Source of the DNA: Winslowiella toletana
Lineage (GTDB): Bacteria; Pseudomonadota; Gammaproteobacteria; Enterobacterales; Enterobacteriaceae
Assembly: GCF_017875465.1 (NCBI RefSeq)
Contig: NZ_JAGGMQ010000001.1
Location: forward strand, 2,976,001 to 3,040,000
Length of the DNA: 64,000 nucleotides
Direction of reading: 5' to 3'
Shown: one piece after another, positions 1-10,582 of the stretch
How the letters are laid out: each line of letters begins with the position of its first letter
Position numbering within the stretch: the stretch's first letter is position 1
Program-made: the position numbers and the translations under genes
Notes under the pieces: model-generated
What the model saw: the letters and a program-made list of their open reading frames with translations, nothing else
Told to the model about the DNA's origin: nothing
The model's database searches: none

Positions 1-214
1 ACGTTGCATAAGTTATACCTTATTAGAGGGTGTTGTAGAGATACGATCAACGGCAGCAGCAGGTTAAATTTTACCCTGCAATATATAGGGTTAATCACTT
101 TGGTGATGTTTGTAATAGTCACGTAGAGAAATAACTTATTAATTAACAATATTTTGCCTTTGCAGACAGTTATGCGATTTTATTGAATAAAGATTGGTGC
201 CGGAGGGAGGCAGG

Positions 215-964
215 ATGATTGAGATTGTGACGGAAACGTTTGCGGGCATTGAATGCCTGCATGCGGCGCCGACAGGCCAGCGGCAGCAGCCGTTGCCGAC
301 TATTGTGTTTTATCACGGCTTCACTTCATCGAAAGAGGTTTACTCTTACTTTGCCGTGGCGCTGGCGCAGGCCGGTTTTCGCGTGGTGTTGCCCGATGCG
401 GATCAACATGGTGCGCGTTATAACGGCGACAGCGAACAGCGCCTTAACCACTTTTGGGAGATCCTGCGCAGCAATATTGATGAGCTGCCGCCGCTGGCAA
501 GCGCGCTGCGTGAGCGCGGGCTGGTGGCCGACGGGCGTTTTGCCGTTGCCGGCGCCTCAATGGGCGGTATGACGGCACTCGGCGCGATGGCGCGTTATCC
601 GGAGATTCACAGCGTGGCCTGTATGATGGGTTCTGGCTATTTTATGTCGCTGAGTCAGACGCTGTTTCCGCCGCTGGTGGCTGACACCCCTGAGCAACAG
701 CAGCGCTTAGCGCAGCGACTGGCACCATTACAGGCTTATGATGTGACTCATCAGCTGGAGCAGCTGGCGAATCGACCGCTGCTGCTGTGGCATGGCGAAG
801 CGGATGAGGTGGTGCCAGCGGCGGAAACCGTGCGGCTGGCGCGGGCGCTGCGTGAGGCGTCGCTCGACACGCATCTGACGTTTTTAACCGAAAGCGGCGT
901 CGGCCATCGTATTACGCCGCCCGCGTTGAGCGCGATTGTCGCTTTCTTTAAACATCATCTGTAA
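215..964 (+). CDS. yjfP: YjfP family esterase (alpha/beta hydrolase)
   Basis: Cytoplasmic carboxylesterase of the alpha/beta-hydrolase fold, about 249 residues, matching the usual YjfP length. The N-terminal half carries an oxyanion-type YHGFTSS segment and the nucleophile elbow GASMGG, with serine as nucleophile. Near the C-terminus are LLWHGEADEVVP (acid residue) and GVGHRI (catalytic histidine). I chose the ATG at 215 because GGAGGGAGG lies just upstream and the protein then begins MIEI as in E. coli. The open frame runs back to a TTG at 194 without homology. In E. coli the ula operon separates yjfP from rpsF; here it is missing, so yjfP lies close to the ribosomal operon. The natural substrate is unknown. 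Confidence 0.9.
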   Translation: MIEIVTETFAGIECLHAAPTGQRQQPLPTIVFYHGFTSSKEVYSYFAVALAQAGFRVVLPDADQHGARYNGDSEQRLNHFWEILRSNIDELPPLASALRERGLVADGRFAVAGASMGGMTALGAMARYPEIHSVACMMGSGYFMSLSQTLFPPLVADTPEQQQRLAQRLAPLQAYDVTHQLEQLANRPLLLWHGEADEVVPAAETVRLARALREASLDTHLTFLTESGVGHRITPPALSAIVAFFKHHL

Positions 965-996
965 AAAATAAAAAGGGCCGGAACGGCTCCGGCCCT
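963..996 (-). terminator. Rho-independent terminator of the small exported-protein gene
   Basis: A perfect 9-bp stem, AGGGCCGGA and TCCGGCCCT, around the loop ACGGC (974-996) is followed on the minus strand by TTTTTATTTTTT. It ends the minus-strand gene at 1007-1213. It also lies directly after the yjfP stop, but the uridine run is on the minus-strand side. Confidence 0.85.
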
Positions 997-1006
997 GCAC
1001 ATCAAA

Positions 1007-1213
1007 TCACAGCTGTTGCGATAACTGCTGAGCTGCGGAGAGATGACCGCTGGCAGGGTTACCGGTTGGCGTGGCGATGCGGTTGATATAGACATAACCT
1101 GATGCCGCTTTGCTACTGTTACTTCTAATCTGCTGCGCACAGTCAGTGGTGCTGGCAAGGGCGGATGTAGACAGGAAGAGGCCGAGTAAAGTGGCGAGTG
1201 CGATATTTCTCAT
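1007..1213 (-). CDS. Small predicted exported protein, 68 residues
   Basis: Residues 1-20 (MRNIALATLLGLFLSTSALA) form a clear Sec signal peptide with an ALA cleavage site. The mature part of about 48 residues has one cysteine and is rich in Ser, Ala, Gln and Asn, so it is probably a small periplasmic protein. The start at 1213 is preceded by GTGGAG. An in-frame ATG at 1279 would add 22 non-homologous residues before the signal peptide. The position corresponds to yjfN/bsmA of E. coli, but I do not see the DUF1471 pattern of those proteins and assign no family. A strong terminator follows, supporting a real monocistronic gene. Confidence 0.7.
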   Translation of the reverse strand: MRNIALATLLGLFLSTSALASTTDCAQQIRSNSSKAASGYVYINRIATPTGNPASGHLSAAQQLSQQL

Positions 1214-1442
1214 TATCGACTCCACTTTTAGTGCTGAGTGACACATCCTGACCAGCCGGTCAGGGCCGTTTAATTTCACTGTTTATAGTTTAGTCGCTGT
1301 AGAAAAATTAAACAGCGAACGTCTCTGATGATGACAGTCAAAATTTTTGCACCTTCCCACCACTAACCCGATGAATTTACTGCTTAAGCACAGAGTGTTC
1401 AGCCAGCTGGCATGGACGGCGATATTTAATTTACGATCTGCC

Positions 1443-1471
1443 TTGAGTTTAGCCGGGTGCGCCAGTATGAT
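1443..1471 (+). promoter_or_regulatory. Sigma-70 promoter of the rpsF operon
   Basis: TTGAGT (1443-1448) and TATGAT (1466-1471) are separated by 17 bp, a near-consensus sigma-70 promoter. It lies about 100 nt upstream of rpsF, leaving an untranslated leader that contains the hairpin described next. No other promoter of this quality is visible between 1280 and 1573. Confidence 0.75.
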
Positions 1472-1510
1472 TACGCGTCAATTTTTCAGCCGCAACTTAA
1501 AACAACGTTC

Positions 1511-1969
<459 letters not shown>

Positions 1970-1975
1970 TCAACC

Positions 1976-2525
<550 letters not shown>

Positions 2526-2552
2526 TCGGCAACTGTCCATTAACGACTTTAA

Positions 2553-3017
<465 letters not shown>

Positions 3018-3035
3018 TTGATTCAGTAATGCGTG

Positions 3036-3063
3036 AACGCCGGCCTTGTGCCGGCGTTTTTGT
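3036..3063 (+). terminator. Terminator of the rpsF-rplI operon
   Basis: The stem AACGCCGGC/GCCGGCGTT (3036-3044 and 3050-3058) with loop CTTGT is followed by TTTTTGTTT. This is a canonical intrinsic terminator 18 nt after the rplI stop. The convergent oapA gene ends at 3074. Confidence 0.9.
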
Positions 3064-3073
3064 TTGTGCAGTT

Positions 3074-3745
3074 TTACTGCGCGCGAATAAAAGTACCATC
3101 CGGCTGGCGGGTAAACAGAATCGCGCCATTATCGGTTTCCACCGTTAATCCGGTTACCACGCCATTAGCATCCTGGCGGATTTTCACATTCTGGCCGGTA
3201 TGCAGATTGCTCAGCGGCTTATCGTCACCTTCCACCCGCGCCATCGCGAACACATCATTCACCTGCAAATTATTATCACGAAACAGCTGCGCCATCGTCT
3301 GGCCAGCAGCGACCTGATAGTTGCGCCACTCACCCTGTGAATCGGCTTTTGGCGGCGTTGTCGTTTCAGCGGCCGGCGGGCTGCTTTCATTATTATAAAT
3401 GTCAGCCTGCAGTGGGGCTTCGCCAGCGCCACTCTGCTGAGCCGGAGGCGCTTTAGGTAAGTCAGGTTGCGGATTGGGCCACAGGAACGCCAGCAGCATC
3501 ACCAGCAACGCGACAATAATGCCGCGACGGTGTTTTACCGGCAGCGGATCCATCCAGCGGGCGTTATCGACAAAACGCCAGATATTGCCAATGTTCAGCT
3601 TGCTGCGTGATGAAGATCCTTCAGGCATCATGGCATCCTCCTGTGACGCATCAGGTGCTGATGGTTTGCGCGTTGCCATCCACATCTTGAGTACCGGATG
3701 GTAAAACGGCAGGCGCTTCCTTTGCCGGGGGGCAATTCTCCCCAT
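3074..3745 (-). CDS. oapA: OapA family protein (YtfB), LysM-like opacity/division-associated protein
   Basis: Inner-membrane protein of the OapA family, known in E. coli as YtfB, a cell-division-associated glycan-binding protein. It has 223 residues. A cytoplasmic N-terminal stretch is followed by one membrane segment (GIIVALLVMLLAFLWP, about residues 75-90), a Pro/Ala-rich periplasmic linker, and a C-terminal OapA/LysM-like domain. That domain carries YQVAAGQTMAQLFRDNNL and ends with LFTRQPDGTFIRAQ, almost identical to E. coli. The N-terminus is roughly a dozen residues longer than in E. coli, but GAGG eight bases before the ATG at 3745 supports this start. Confidence 0.88.
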   Translation of the reverse strand: MGRIAPRQRKRLPFYHPVLKMWMATRKPSAPDASQEDAMMPEGSSSRSKLNIGNIWRFVDNARWMDPLPVKHRRGIIVALLVMLLAFLWPNPQPDLPKAPPAQQSGAGEAPLQADIYNNESSPPAAETTTPPKADSQGEWRNYQVAAGQTMAQLFRDNNLQVNDVFAMARVEGDDKPLSNLHTGQNVKIRQDANGVVTGLTVETDNGAILFTRQPDGTFIRAQ

Positions 3746-4002
3746 GTAAATAACCTCGTTAACCCCAGACGATATCCCGATTCAGACATCATAAACTGCA
3801 GACATTTAATTATAGTCCGCTAACTGTTTGATGTGAAAAGAACAAGCCAGATACGTGACGCTGTGGGCGTTATTAATGATATGAAGAGCTATTGTTTCTG
3901 TTTCTGGCGCAAAAGTCATCCACCGAAACACGGGATTTTACCCTCAGGGCTTGCGCTGTTATGCTCTGCGTTTAGTTTTTATCAATGATGAAAGGAAAAT
4001 CC

Positions 4003-4623
4003 ATGACAACCCCTTCTTTTGACAGCGTCGAAGCGCAAGCAAGTTACGGTATCGGTTTACAGGTTGGCCAGCAGTTGCTGGAATCTGGACTGCAGGGTCT
4101 GCAGCCAGAAGCATTGCTGGCGGGTCTGCGCGATGCGCTGGAAGGGAATGCTCCCGCTGTACCGGTTGATGTAGTGCATCGTGCGCTGCGCGAAGTTCAC
4201 GAGCGTGCAGATGCTGTGCGTCGCGAACGTCAGCAGGAACAGGCGGTAGAAGGTCAGAAGTTCCTTGAAGAGAACCTGAAGCGTGAAGGCGTCAGCAGCA
4301 CCGAGTCAGGCTTACAGTTCAGCGTGATTCAGCAGGGTGAAGGTGCGATTCCATCGCGTCAGGATCGCGTACGCGTGCATTACACCGGTAAGCTGATCGA
4401 TGGCACCGTGTTTGACAGCTCCGTACAGCGTGGCGAGCCAGCTGAATTCCCGGTAAGCGGCGTGATCGCTGGCTGGATCGAAGCACTGACCCTGATGCCA
4501 GTTGGTTCCAAATGGGAACTGGTGATCCCTCACAACCTGGCGTACGGCGAGCGTGGCGCGGGCGCCTCTATCCCGCCACTGAGCACCCTGGTGTTTGAAG
4601 TTGAGCTGTTAGAGATTCTGTAA
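4003..4623 (+). CDS. fklB: FKBP-type peptidyl-prolyl isomerase FklB (FKBP22)
   Basis: Dimeric peptidyl-prolyl cis-trans isomerase. The 206 residues have an N-terminal dimerisation domain with long helices, and an FKBP catalytic domain from about residue 110 ([47 protein letters not shown]). The start at 4003 gives [20 protein letters not shown] as in E. coli and follows AAGGAAAA. An in-frame ATG at 3985 precedes the ribosome binding site and is rejected. There is no signal peptide, so it is cytoplasmic. A REP-like repeat pair follows. Confidence 0.95.
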   Translation: MTTPSFDSVEAQASYGIGLQVGQQLLESGLQGLQPEALLAGLRDALEGNAPAVPVDVVHRALREVHERADAVRRERQQEQAVEGQKFLEENLKREGVSSTESGLQFSVIQQGEGAIPSRQDRVRVHYTGKLIDGTVFDSSVQRGEPAEFPVSGVIAGWIEALTLMPVGSKWELVIPHNLAYGERGAGASIPPLSTLVFEVELLEIL

Positions 4624-4633
4624 TTTCTCTTGT

Positions 4634-4694
4634 GCGGGTGGCGATAACGCCATTCCTACAAAAGCAAGTGGTAGGGGCGGCGTTCTCGCCGCCC
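4634..4694. repeat. Inverted pair of REP-like palindromic repeats
   Basis: Two copies of the window's recurrent palindrome face each other between fklB and cpdB. A degenerate minus-oriented copy lies at 4634-4659 (GTAGGAATGGCGTTATCGCC on the minus strand). A near-consensus plus-oriented copy lies at 4671-4694 (GTAGGGGCGGCGTTCTCGCC then GCCC). This BIME-like arrangement sits between convergent genes. TTTT after the second copy could let it act as the fklB terminator. Confidence 0.75.
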
Positions 4695-4700
4695 TTTTCG

Positions 4701-6644
4701 TTAATGGCTGCTGAGGTCGACCCCCCAAATCGCAAAACCTGTCTCATCACTGCCTTTCGGCGTCATTGGATACTGCGCGTGCTGCTGAATAAACGCCGTC
4801 GCTTTCTCCGCCGGTGAGGTTTCAAAACGGATGTCCAGCGGTGTCTTGCTGGCAATCGGCGCCAGCCGCCAGTTATTATCCGCCTGCGGTTTCACCTCTC
4901 CCTGCGCCTTGCTCTGTGCGCTGATATAAGCCGCCACCACTGAACGGTTCTCATCCGGTGAGGCAAACGCCACATACTTGTCGCCGGTGCCGGCAAACTT
5001 ACCGCCGTACGCACGATAGTTATTGGTCGCCACGAGGAAAGTCGCGTCAGGATCAACTGGCTTGCCCTGATAAGTCAGCTGCTTAATGCGTGATGCCTGG
5101 CCGTTTATCAGCTGACACTCGGCGTCGTAGCGTGCCGGTTGGGTGACATCAATCTGATAATTAACGCCATCAATCACATCGAAATTGTAGGTGCGGAAAT
5201 CCCAGTTAAGCAGCGCTTGCGGCTGACGGCTGTTCACATCGATCTGATTAAACTGACCGGCAGAACACTCCAGCCACTGTTTCAGCTGCTCACCACTGAC
5301 TTTCATCACCACCAGCGTATTCGGGTAGAGATAGAGATCGGCGGCATTTCGGAAGGTGAGCGGGCCTTTTTCCACTTCGACATAACTGGCGGGATCGTTC
5401 TTGCGGCCACCGGCTTTAAAAGGTGCGGCCGCTGACAGCACCGGCAGATTCGCCAGATCCGGGTCGCCCTGAATAGCGTGCTTTACGTAATCGCGCTGGG
5501 CGTTATTGACGATCTGCACCGTCGGATCGTCCTGCACCAGTGACAGATAGCTGTACATCACCGCGGCGGATTTACCGATGGGCTTACTGACGAACTCACG
5601 GGTGGCGCGATGATCGTCGGCCAGCACTTTCACCAGCGCCGGATCCTCAGCCGCCAGCGATTTTTTCGCGCTCTTATCATAGATTGGCCGCGCTTCCGCC
5701 CGGGCGCTGCTGACCTGCCATTTGCCGGCCTGATTATCCAGCACCAGATCGACCACGCCGAGATGGTCGCCCCACATTCCGGGCATTACCGCCGGAATAC
5801 CATTCAGCGTGCCTTGCCTGATATCCGCACCTTTAATGGCGGCGAATTCAGCACTGGGGAATACCGCATGGGCGTGACCAAACATTATCGCGTCAATCCC
5901 CGGCACCTGGCTGAGATAGTAAACCGAGTTTTCCGCTAACGCATGATACGGTTCGCTGGAGAGACCGGAGTGAGGGATGGCTACCACAATATCCGCCCCC
6001 TGCTTACGCATCTCCGGCACCCATTTCCGTGCGGTGGCGGTAATATCGTCAACCGTCACTTTACCCTGCAGATTGGTTTTATCCCACACCATAATCTGCG
6101 GCGGCACAAAGCCGATATAGCCAATCTTTAGCTGATGCTGCTGGCCGTCGCGGTCGGTAACCGTAACCGGTGCTATCAGAAAAGGCGTAAACAGTGGTTT
6201 AGCGGTTTTCGTATCAATCACGTTGGCATTAATATAGGGGAAGCGGGCGCCGCTGATCGCTTTATGCAGGTAGTCGAGACCGTAATTGAACTCATGATTG
6301 CCAAGGTTGCCGACGCTGTAGTCGAGGGTGTTCATCGCTTTATAGACCGGGTGGATCTCACCTGCTTTCAGCCCCTTCGCCGCCATATAGTCGCCGAGCG
6401 GGCTGCCCTGAATAATATCGCCGTTATCGACCAGCACGCTGTTTTTACTCTCTTTACGTGCGGCCTCTATCAGGGTGGCGGTACGCACCAGACCAAACTT
6501 TTCGCTGGGCGTATCTTTGTAGTAGTCGAAATCCATCATATTGCTGTGCAGGTCAGTGGTTTCCATAATCCGCATATCGACCGTGGCGGCATGCAGGCTG
6601 GTGGTGACCATTATGGCCAGCAGCGTCAGACAAGGCTTGAACAT
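4701..6644 (-). CDS. cpdB: Periplasmic 2',3'-cyclic-nucleotide 2'-phosphodiesterase/3'-nucleotidase
   Basis: Bifunctional periplasmic enzyme that hydrolyses 2',3'-cyclic nucleotides and then 3'-nucleotides for salvage. The protein is 647 residues, the same as E. coli. Residues 1-19 are a signal peptide ending SLHA. The calcineurin-like metallophosphatase domain shows [44 protein letters not shown] and [10 protein letters not shown] as metal-binding motifs. The C-terminal 5'-nucleotidase domain carries [12 protein letters not shown]. The start at 6644 follows AGGAGAATGTG; the open frame extends 12 codons further without homology. It is transcribed divergently from cysQ. Confidence 0.96.
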   Translation of the reverse strand: MFKPCLTLLAIMVTTSLHAATVDMRIMETTDLHSNMMDFDYYKDTPSEKFGLVRTATLIEAARKESKNSVLVDNGDIIQGSPLGDYMAAKGLKAGEIHPVYKAMNTLDYSVGNLGNHEFNYGLDYLHKAISGARFPYINANVIDTKTAKPLFTPFLIAPVTVTDRDGQQHQLKIGYIGFVPPQIMVWDKTNLQGKVTVDDITATARKWVPEMRKQGADIVVAIPHSGLSSEPYHALAENSVYYLSQVPGIDAIMFGHAHAVFPSAEFAAIKGADIRQGTLNGIPAVMPGMWGDHLGVVDLVLDNQAGKWQVSSARAEARPIYDKSAKKSLAAEDPALVKVLADDHRATREFVSKPIGKSAAVMYSYLSLVQDDPTVQIVNNAQRDYVKHAIQGDPDLANLPVLSAAAPFKAGGRKNDPASYVEVEKGPLTFRNAADLYLYPNTLVVMKVSGEQLKQWLECSAGQFNQIDVNSRQPQALLNWDFRTYNFDVIDGVNYQIDVTQPARYDAECQLINGQASRIKQLTYQGKPVDPDATFLVATNNYRAYGGKFAGTGDKYVAFASPDENRSVVAAYISAQSKAQGEVKPQADNNWRLAPIASKTPLDIRFETSPAEKATAFIQQHAQYPMTPKGSDETGFAIWGVDLSSH

Positions 6645-6849
6645 CACATTCTCCTGTAAGTGATATACTCGATAACTCAATCAGTTATGCTACAGATCCT
6701 AAATTACTCTGTTATGGCAGGAAGGCCAGATTTGCCTGACTTTTGTCGGGGAGTAATCACAAACTGCTATGATTTAATCAACACGGACTTATCTGGCGCA
6801 GGCCCATGCAGGTGGTATCGCCATGACGAATCAAACCATGAGGTGAAGA

Positions 6850-7596
6850 ATGTTAGAGCAAATTTGCCAGCTGGCACGTGAAGCAGGCGCGGCGATTATG
6901 ACGGTTTATAATGACCAGGCACCGCTTGACGTTTCTCATAAATCTGATGACTCGCCGGTTACTGCGGCGGATATCGCAGCGCATAAAGTGATTGTGCAGG
7001 GGCTCAGCGCCATGACGCCAGATTTGCCGATCCTGTCTGAAGAAGATCCTCCGGCCTGGGATGTGCGCCAGAAGTGGCAGAGTTACTGGCTGGTGGATCC
7101 GCTGGACGGCACCAAAGAGTTTATTAAGCGTAACGGCGAATTTACCGTCAATATCGCGCTAATTGAAAAGGGTAAGCCGGTACTGGGCGTCGTGTATGCG
7201 CCAGCGATTGGTGTGATGTATTCGGCAGCGGAAGGCAAAGCGTGGAAAGAAGAGGGCGGTAACCGGGTGCAGATCCAGGTGCGTGATGCGCGCCCGCCGC
7301 TGGTGGTGATCAGCCGCTCGCACGCCAGTTCTGATGAGGAGCTGAAAGAGTATCTGAAACAGATGGGCGAGCATCAGACCACCGCCATCGGCTCTTCGCT
7401 GAAGTTCTGCCTGGTGGCGGAAGGTAAAGCGCAGCTCTATCCGCGTTTCGGACCGACCAATATCTGGGATACCGGTGCGGGTCATGCGGTGGCAATTGCT
7501 GCTGGCGCCCATGTACATGACTGGAAAGGCCAGACGCTGGACTACGCACCGCGCGAATCGTTTTTAAATCCGGGTTTTCGGGTGTCGATTTTCTGA
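6850..7596 (+). CDS. cysQ: 3'(2'),5'-bisphosphate nucleotidase CysQ
   Basis: Converts 3'-phosphoadenosine 5'-phosphate to AMP, relieving product inhibition of sulfate assimilation. The 248 residues belong to the Mg-dependent, lithium-sensitive inositol-monophosphatase superfamily. Visible metal and substrate motifs are LSEEDPP, the signature [11 protein letters not shown], and WDTGAGHAV near the C-terminus. It ends NPGFRVSIF, like E. coli. The start ATG at 6850 is preceded by GGTGAAGA. cpdB, which makes nucleoside monophosphates from cyclic nucleotides, is its divergent neighbour, as in E. coli. Confidence 0.96.
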   Translation: MLEQICQLAREAGAAIMTVYNDQAPLDVSHKSDDSPVTAADIAAHKVIVQGLSAMTPDLPILSEEDPPAWDVRQKWQSYWLVDPLDGTKEFIKRNGEFTVNIALIEKGKPVLGVVYAPAIGVMYSAAEGKAWKEEGGNRVQIQVRDARPPLVVISRSHASSDEELKEYLKQMGEHQTTAIGSSLKFCLVAEGKAQLYPRFGPTNIWDTGAGHAVAIAAGAHVHDWKGQTLDYAPRESFLNPGFRVSIF

Positions 7597-7607
7597 TAGC
7601 GCATTCT

Positions 7608-7627
7608 GGGGCGGCGTTATCGCCGCC
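7608..7627 (+). repeat. REP-like palindromic repeat
   Basis: GGGGCGGCGTTATCGCCGCC lies between the convergent ends of cysQ and ytfJ, followed by TTTACTG. It is the same family as the copies near 4.7, 8.7, 25.9, 35.5 and 61.5 kb. It may double as a terminator hairpin. Confidence 0.7.
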
Positions 7628-7628
7628 T

Positions 7629-8186
7629 TTACTGTAATAACTTACGCACCAGCACCATCACCTGCTGCACCTCATCCTGAGTTAGCGCGCCATCTTTAGC
7701 AAAGCGTACTTCCCCCTGCTTATCCAGCACCGCGATTGCTGACCCGCCATCGGCTAATCCCCAGGCTTTTTTGGCCGCGCCATGGCTGTCGACAATAAAC
7801 TGCGACCACGGGTATTGCTGCTTATTGCTTTCAATGCTGCTGCGCACAAACATCCCGGTGCCCGGAATAGCATCATCAGTGTTGACCAGTGTGGTGGTTT
7901 GATAGCGATCATGCGGGAACTTCGCCGCTTTAATCGCCTCAATCAGGGCGGCATTTTTCTCCTTTGCGGAAGAGCGCCCGGCAATATGCTGGATGACCCG
8001 CACCTTGCCAGGCAGTTGCGCGCTGTTCCAGTTTTTATAACTGAACTCGTCTTGCTGATAGACCAGTTCTCCGCGGTCGGCGATGCCGACGGCAGGGACG
8101 CGCGCTCCTTCAACAAAATTATGCGCCGCCGCCGTCAGCGGCATAAGCAGTGACAGCGCGATAGCAAGCAAGCGGGCAGTTGTCAT
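7629..8186 (-). CDS. ytfJ: YtfJ family periplasmic protein
   Basis: Predicted periplasmic protein with a thioredoxin-like fold, 185 residues against 184 in E. coli. The signal peptide is residues 1-21 (ends LTAAA). The mature protein keeps the family core: NWNSAQLPGKVRVIQHIAGRSSAKEKNA, RYQTTTLVNTDDAIPGTGMFVRSS, and WSQFIVDSHG. There is no CxxC pair, so it is not an obvious oxidoreductase; the function is unknown. It is divergent from ytfK across 325 bp in which I see nothing else I can defend. Confidence 0.9.
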   Translation of the reverse strand: MTTARLLAIALSLLMPLTAAAHNFVEGARVPAVGIADRGELVYQQDEFSYKNWNSAQLPGKVRVIQHIAGRSSAKEKNAALIEAIKAAKFPHDRYQTTTLVNTDDAIPGTGMFVRSSIESNKQQYPWSQFIVDSHGAAKKAWGLADGGSAIAVLDKQGEVRFAKDGALTQDEVQQVMVLVRKLLQ

Positions 8187-8511
8187 AACGGCTCCATTTA
8201 AGCAGGTGATCGGACCAGCTGGTCATGTTTCTGCAATAATAAGCGTGGATGATGCGTCTGTCGCCTCGAACTGTCAGCTTTGCGGCAGACAGCACAAATC
8301 CCTGCGAATTGAAGGTTTATACTGAGTTTTATGCACTGAATAACAGACTATTCTGTAATGTTATGTCAGTTCAGTAAAAAACATCGCTTTTCGGAACCAT
8401 GGAAGGAAAAGGTGTTCTATAGTTTATCAGCAATTTGCGTCTCAGTAGTTCGTACCGAATTTGGCAACGGCGGGGCGTAGTGAAGGATTTAACCTCAGGA
8501 GTTAACAAAGA

Positions 8512-8718
8512 ATGAAAATATTCCAGCGTTACAACCCACTACAAGTGGCGAAGTACGTAAAAACGCTGTTTCGCGGCAGGTTGTATATTAAGGATGTGGG
8601 TGCATTTGAATTTGATAAAGGCAAAATTTTATTGCCACGCATCCGCGACAGGCAGCATTTTAGCGTGATGTCCGAAGTAAACCGCCAGGTGCTGCGTTTA
8701 CAGACAGAATTCAACTAA
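8512..8718 (+). CDS. ytfK: YtfK, small activator of SpoT-dependent ppGpp synthesis
   Basis: Small DUF1107 protein of 68 residues, the same length as E. coli YtfK and almost identical through [40 protein letters not shown] and [15 protein letters not shown]. In E. coli YtfK binds SpoT and shifts it towards (p)ppGpp synthesis under phosphate or fatty-acid limitation. CAGGAG lies about ten bases before the ATG. The gene is monocistronic and is followed by a REP-like palindrome before the convergent ytfL end. Confidence 0.94.
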   Translation: MKIFQRYNPLQVAKYVKTLFRGRLYIKDVGAFEFDKGKILLPRIRDRQHFSVMSEVNRQVLRLQTEFN

Positions 8719-8725
8719 TTTGTGA

Positions 8726-8750
8726 GGGGCGGCGAGAACGCCGCCCCTAC
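8726..8750 (-). repeat. REP-like palindromic repeat
   Basis: On the minus strand the copy reads GTAGGGGCGGCGTTCTCGCC followed by GCCCC. It sits between the convergent 3' ends of ytfK and ytfL, only 3 bases from the ytfL stop. It is one of the best-matching members of the family found across the window. Confidence 0.75.
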
Positions 8751-8753
8751 ATC

Positions 8754-10091
8754 TCAACTGCCTTCTTCAACCTCTGCAGCTTTCGGCAGATTGATCGCCG
8801 AGACCGGACGTTCAACAATCCGCGTCACCAGCAGCTGATCGATGCGGTAACTGTCAATATCCACCACTTCAAATTTATAGCCAGCAAACTTCACAAAGTC
8901 GGTGCGTTTCGGGATTTTGCGCAGCATATACATCATAAAACCGCCAATGGTTTCATAGTTGCCGGATTGCGGGAAGTCATCGATATCCAGTACGCGCATC
9001 ACGTCATCAATCGGCGTGCCGCCCTCGACCAGCCATGAGTTCTCGTCGCGCGCGACAATCTGCTCTTCCATTCCCTGACCAACCAGATCGCCCATTAGCG
9101 TGGTCATCACGTCATTGAGGGTGATAATACCCACCACCAGCGCGTACTCATTCATAATTACCGCGAAATCTTCACCGGCAGTTTTAAAACTTTCCAGCGC
9201 TTCAGACAGCGTCAGGGTATCCGGCACAATCAGCGCTGAGCGGATCTGCACGCCACTGTGTAACGCCATACTCTGATTGCCCAGCACGCGCAGCAGCAGC
9301 TCTTTGGAATCGACGTAACCGACAATATGGTCAATATCGCTGTTACACACCAGGAACTTCGAATGCGGATGGCGGGCGATTTTCTCTTTCAGGCTGGTTT
9401 CATCTTCGTGCAGATCAAACCAGACGATATTTTCGCGTGAAGTCATCGATGACGGCACGGTGCGCGATTCAAGTTCAAACACATTCTCAATCAGTTCGTG
9501 CTCCTGCTTGCGCAGCACCCCGGCCAGCGCACCGGCTTCCACCACCGCATAAATATCGTCGGAGGTGATGTCGTCTTTACGCACCATCGGGATTTTAAAC
9601 AGACGGAAAATCATATTCGCCATGCCGTTAAAGAACCAGACTAACGGACGGAAGATAAACAGGCAGAAGCGCATCGGGTTGATAATGCGCAGCGCAATGG
9701 CTTCAGGCGCAATCATGCCGATACGTTTTGGCGTCAGGTCCGCAAACAGAATAAAGAAGCTGGTGACAAGGGTAAACGAGCAGATAAAGCTCAGCTGATC
9801 GGCCATTTCCGGGGAGACAAAGCGGACTAACAGGCTGCGAAATGCCGGGGAAAATGCAGAATCACCCACAATACCGCCGAGAATAGCCACGGCGTTGAGG
9901 CCGATTTGCACCACGGTAAAGAACATTCCGGGTGTTTCCTGCATTTTCAGCACATGTTGCGCGTTGATATTGCCATCATCGGCTAACAGTTTGAGTTTGA
10001 TTTTTCGGGCGGCGGCCAGTGAAATCTCCGAAAGGGAGAAAAAGGAACTGATCGCAATAAGCGCTAGTATGACAAGCATGCTATCTAACAT
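8754..10091 (-). CDS. paeA: Polyamine exporter PaeA (YtfL), CNNM/CorC-family membrane protein
   Basis: Inner-membrane protein of the CNNM (DUF21)-CBS-CorC_HlyC architecture; the Salmonella/E. coli homologue exports cadaverine and putrescine. It has 445 residues against 447 in E. coli. The N-terminal DUF21 domain has several membrane segments (about 1-150) with the SEISLAAARKIKLK motif. Two CBS domains follow (about 190-330, with FLVCNSDIDHIVGYV and IMNEYALVVGIITLNDVMTTLMG). The C-terminal CorC domain contains VEGGTPIDDVMRVLDIDDFP. A 56-codon upstream open frame overlaps the start codon. E. coli msrA, normally next to it, is absent. Confidence 0.93.
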   Translation of the reverse strand: MLDSMLVILALIAISSFFSLSEISLAAARKIKLKLLADDGNINAQHVLKMQETPGMFFTVVQIGLNAVAILGGIVGDSAFSPAFRSLLVRFVSPEMADQLSFICSFTLVTSFFILFADLTPKRIGMIAPEAIALRIINPMRFCLFIFRPLVWFFNGMANMIFRLFKIPMVRKDDITSDDIYAVVEAGALAGVLRKQEHELIENVFELESRTVPSSMTSRENIVWFDLHEDETSLKEKIARHPHSKFLVCNSDIDHIVGYVDSKELLLRVLGNQSMALHSGVQIRSALIVPDTLTLSEALESFKTAGEDFAVIMNEYALVVGIITLNDVMTTLMGDLVGQGMEEQIVARDENSWLVEGGTPIDDVMRVLDIDDFPQSGNYETIGGFMMYMLRKIPKRTDFVKFAGYKFEVVDIDSYRIDQLLVTRIVERPVSAINLPKAAEVEEGS

Positions 10092-10251
10092 AGGGTATCC
10101 GTAGGTTTGTTTCTCTTGTCATTTTTGGCTTGGGTGCAGCGCGGGCGTTGGTGTACATCATGTACATGACATCAGGTCGGGGGCCGTCCATGCCAAAAAT
10201 GTCTGCGCAATACGACGACAACATAACATAAAGCGTCGGAGCAGAATCCAT
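10081..10251 (-). CDS. Possible leader peptide (uORF) overlapping the paeA start
   Basis: An ATG at 10251 opens a 56-codon frame that ends with TAG at 10083-10081, inside codons 3-4 of paeA and in a different frame. Such an overlap allows translational coupling or leader-peptide control. The peptide is Met/Tyr-rich (GMDGPRPDVMYMMYTNAR) and basic near the end. Its second half lies in a predicted RNA hairpin (10120-10201). TATAAT on the minus strand (10285-10290) could be the -10 box. The ribosome binding site (TTGGACC) is weak. Leader peptides controlling polyamine genes are known (speFL). No family is recognised here, so the assignment is inference. Confidence 0.4.
   Translation of the reverse strand: MDSAPTLYVMLSSYCADIFGMDGPRPDVMYMMYTNARAAPKPKMTRETNLRIPYVR
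10120..10201 (-). promoter_or_regulatory. Inverted repeat in the paeA mRNA leader
   Basis: GCCAAAAATG (10192-10201) and CATTTTTGGC (10120-10129) form a perfect 10-bp stem. It encloses about 60 nt that include the palindrome CATGTACATG and a second TGTACA. On the minus strand it ends some 28 nt before the paeA ATG, so it could control access to the paeA start or respond to ribosome position on the overlapping uORF. No uridine run follows, so it is not a terminator. Confidence 0.5.
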
Positions 10252-10582
10252 ATAAAAGGTCCAATACTCTGGCCTTTGCTGCGCATTATAGCAGCAGCCC
10301 CTGTCAGGCGGCTAGTGCTTCCCGGTTTGCGGGAAAATTAGACGATAATATTATTTTTTGCCCGTGACATAACCTAAAGCGGGGGAGTCGCCTTGTCTAA
10401 TGACTGCACCTGGTTACACTCCTGTTAAGTGTAGATGGTGATTTACTGTTGTGTACGCTACTGGCTTTGCCGACAATACACCGTAAAGTTTAATTTAGGG
10501 GAGCGAATAATTGCTCCTGTTTGGGTTGAGAAAACGATTTGCCCATCTGGAATCAGGGCTGGCAAGAGAATCAGGAGAAAGC

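Noticed and set aside
8354..8377. Possible Pho box (CTGTAATGTTATGTCAG) upstream of ytfK
   Set aside because: The two half sites are degenerate and one base too close; not convincing by eye.
8393..8398. GGAACC upstream of ytfK, as a possible hrp box
   Set aside because: No CCACNNA follows at 15-16 bp, and ytfK is a core stress gene.
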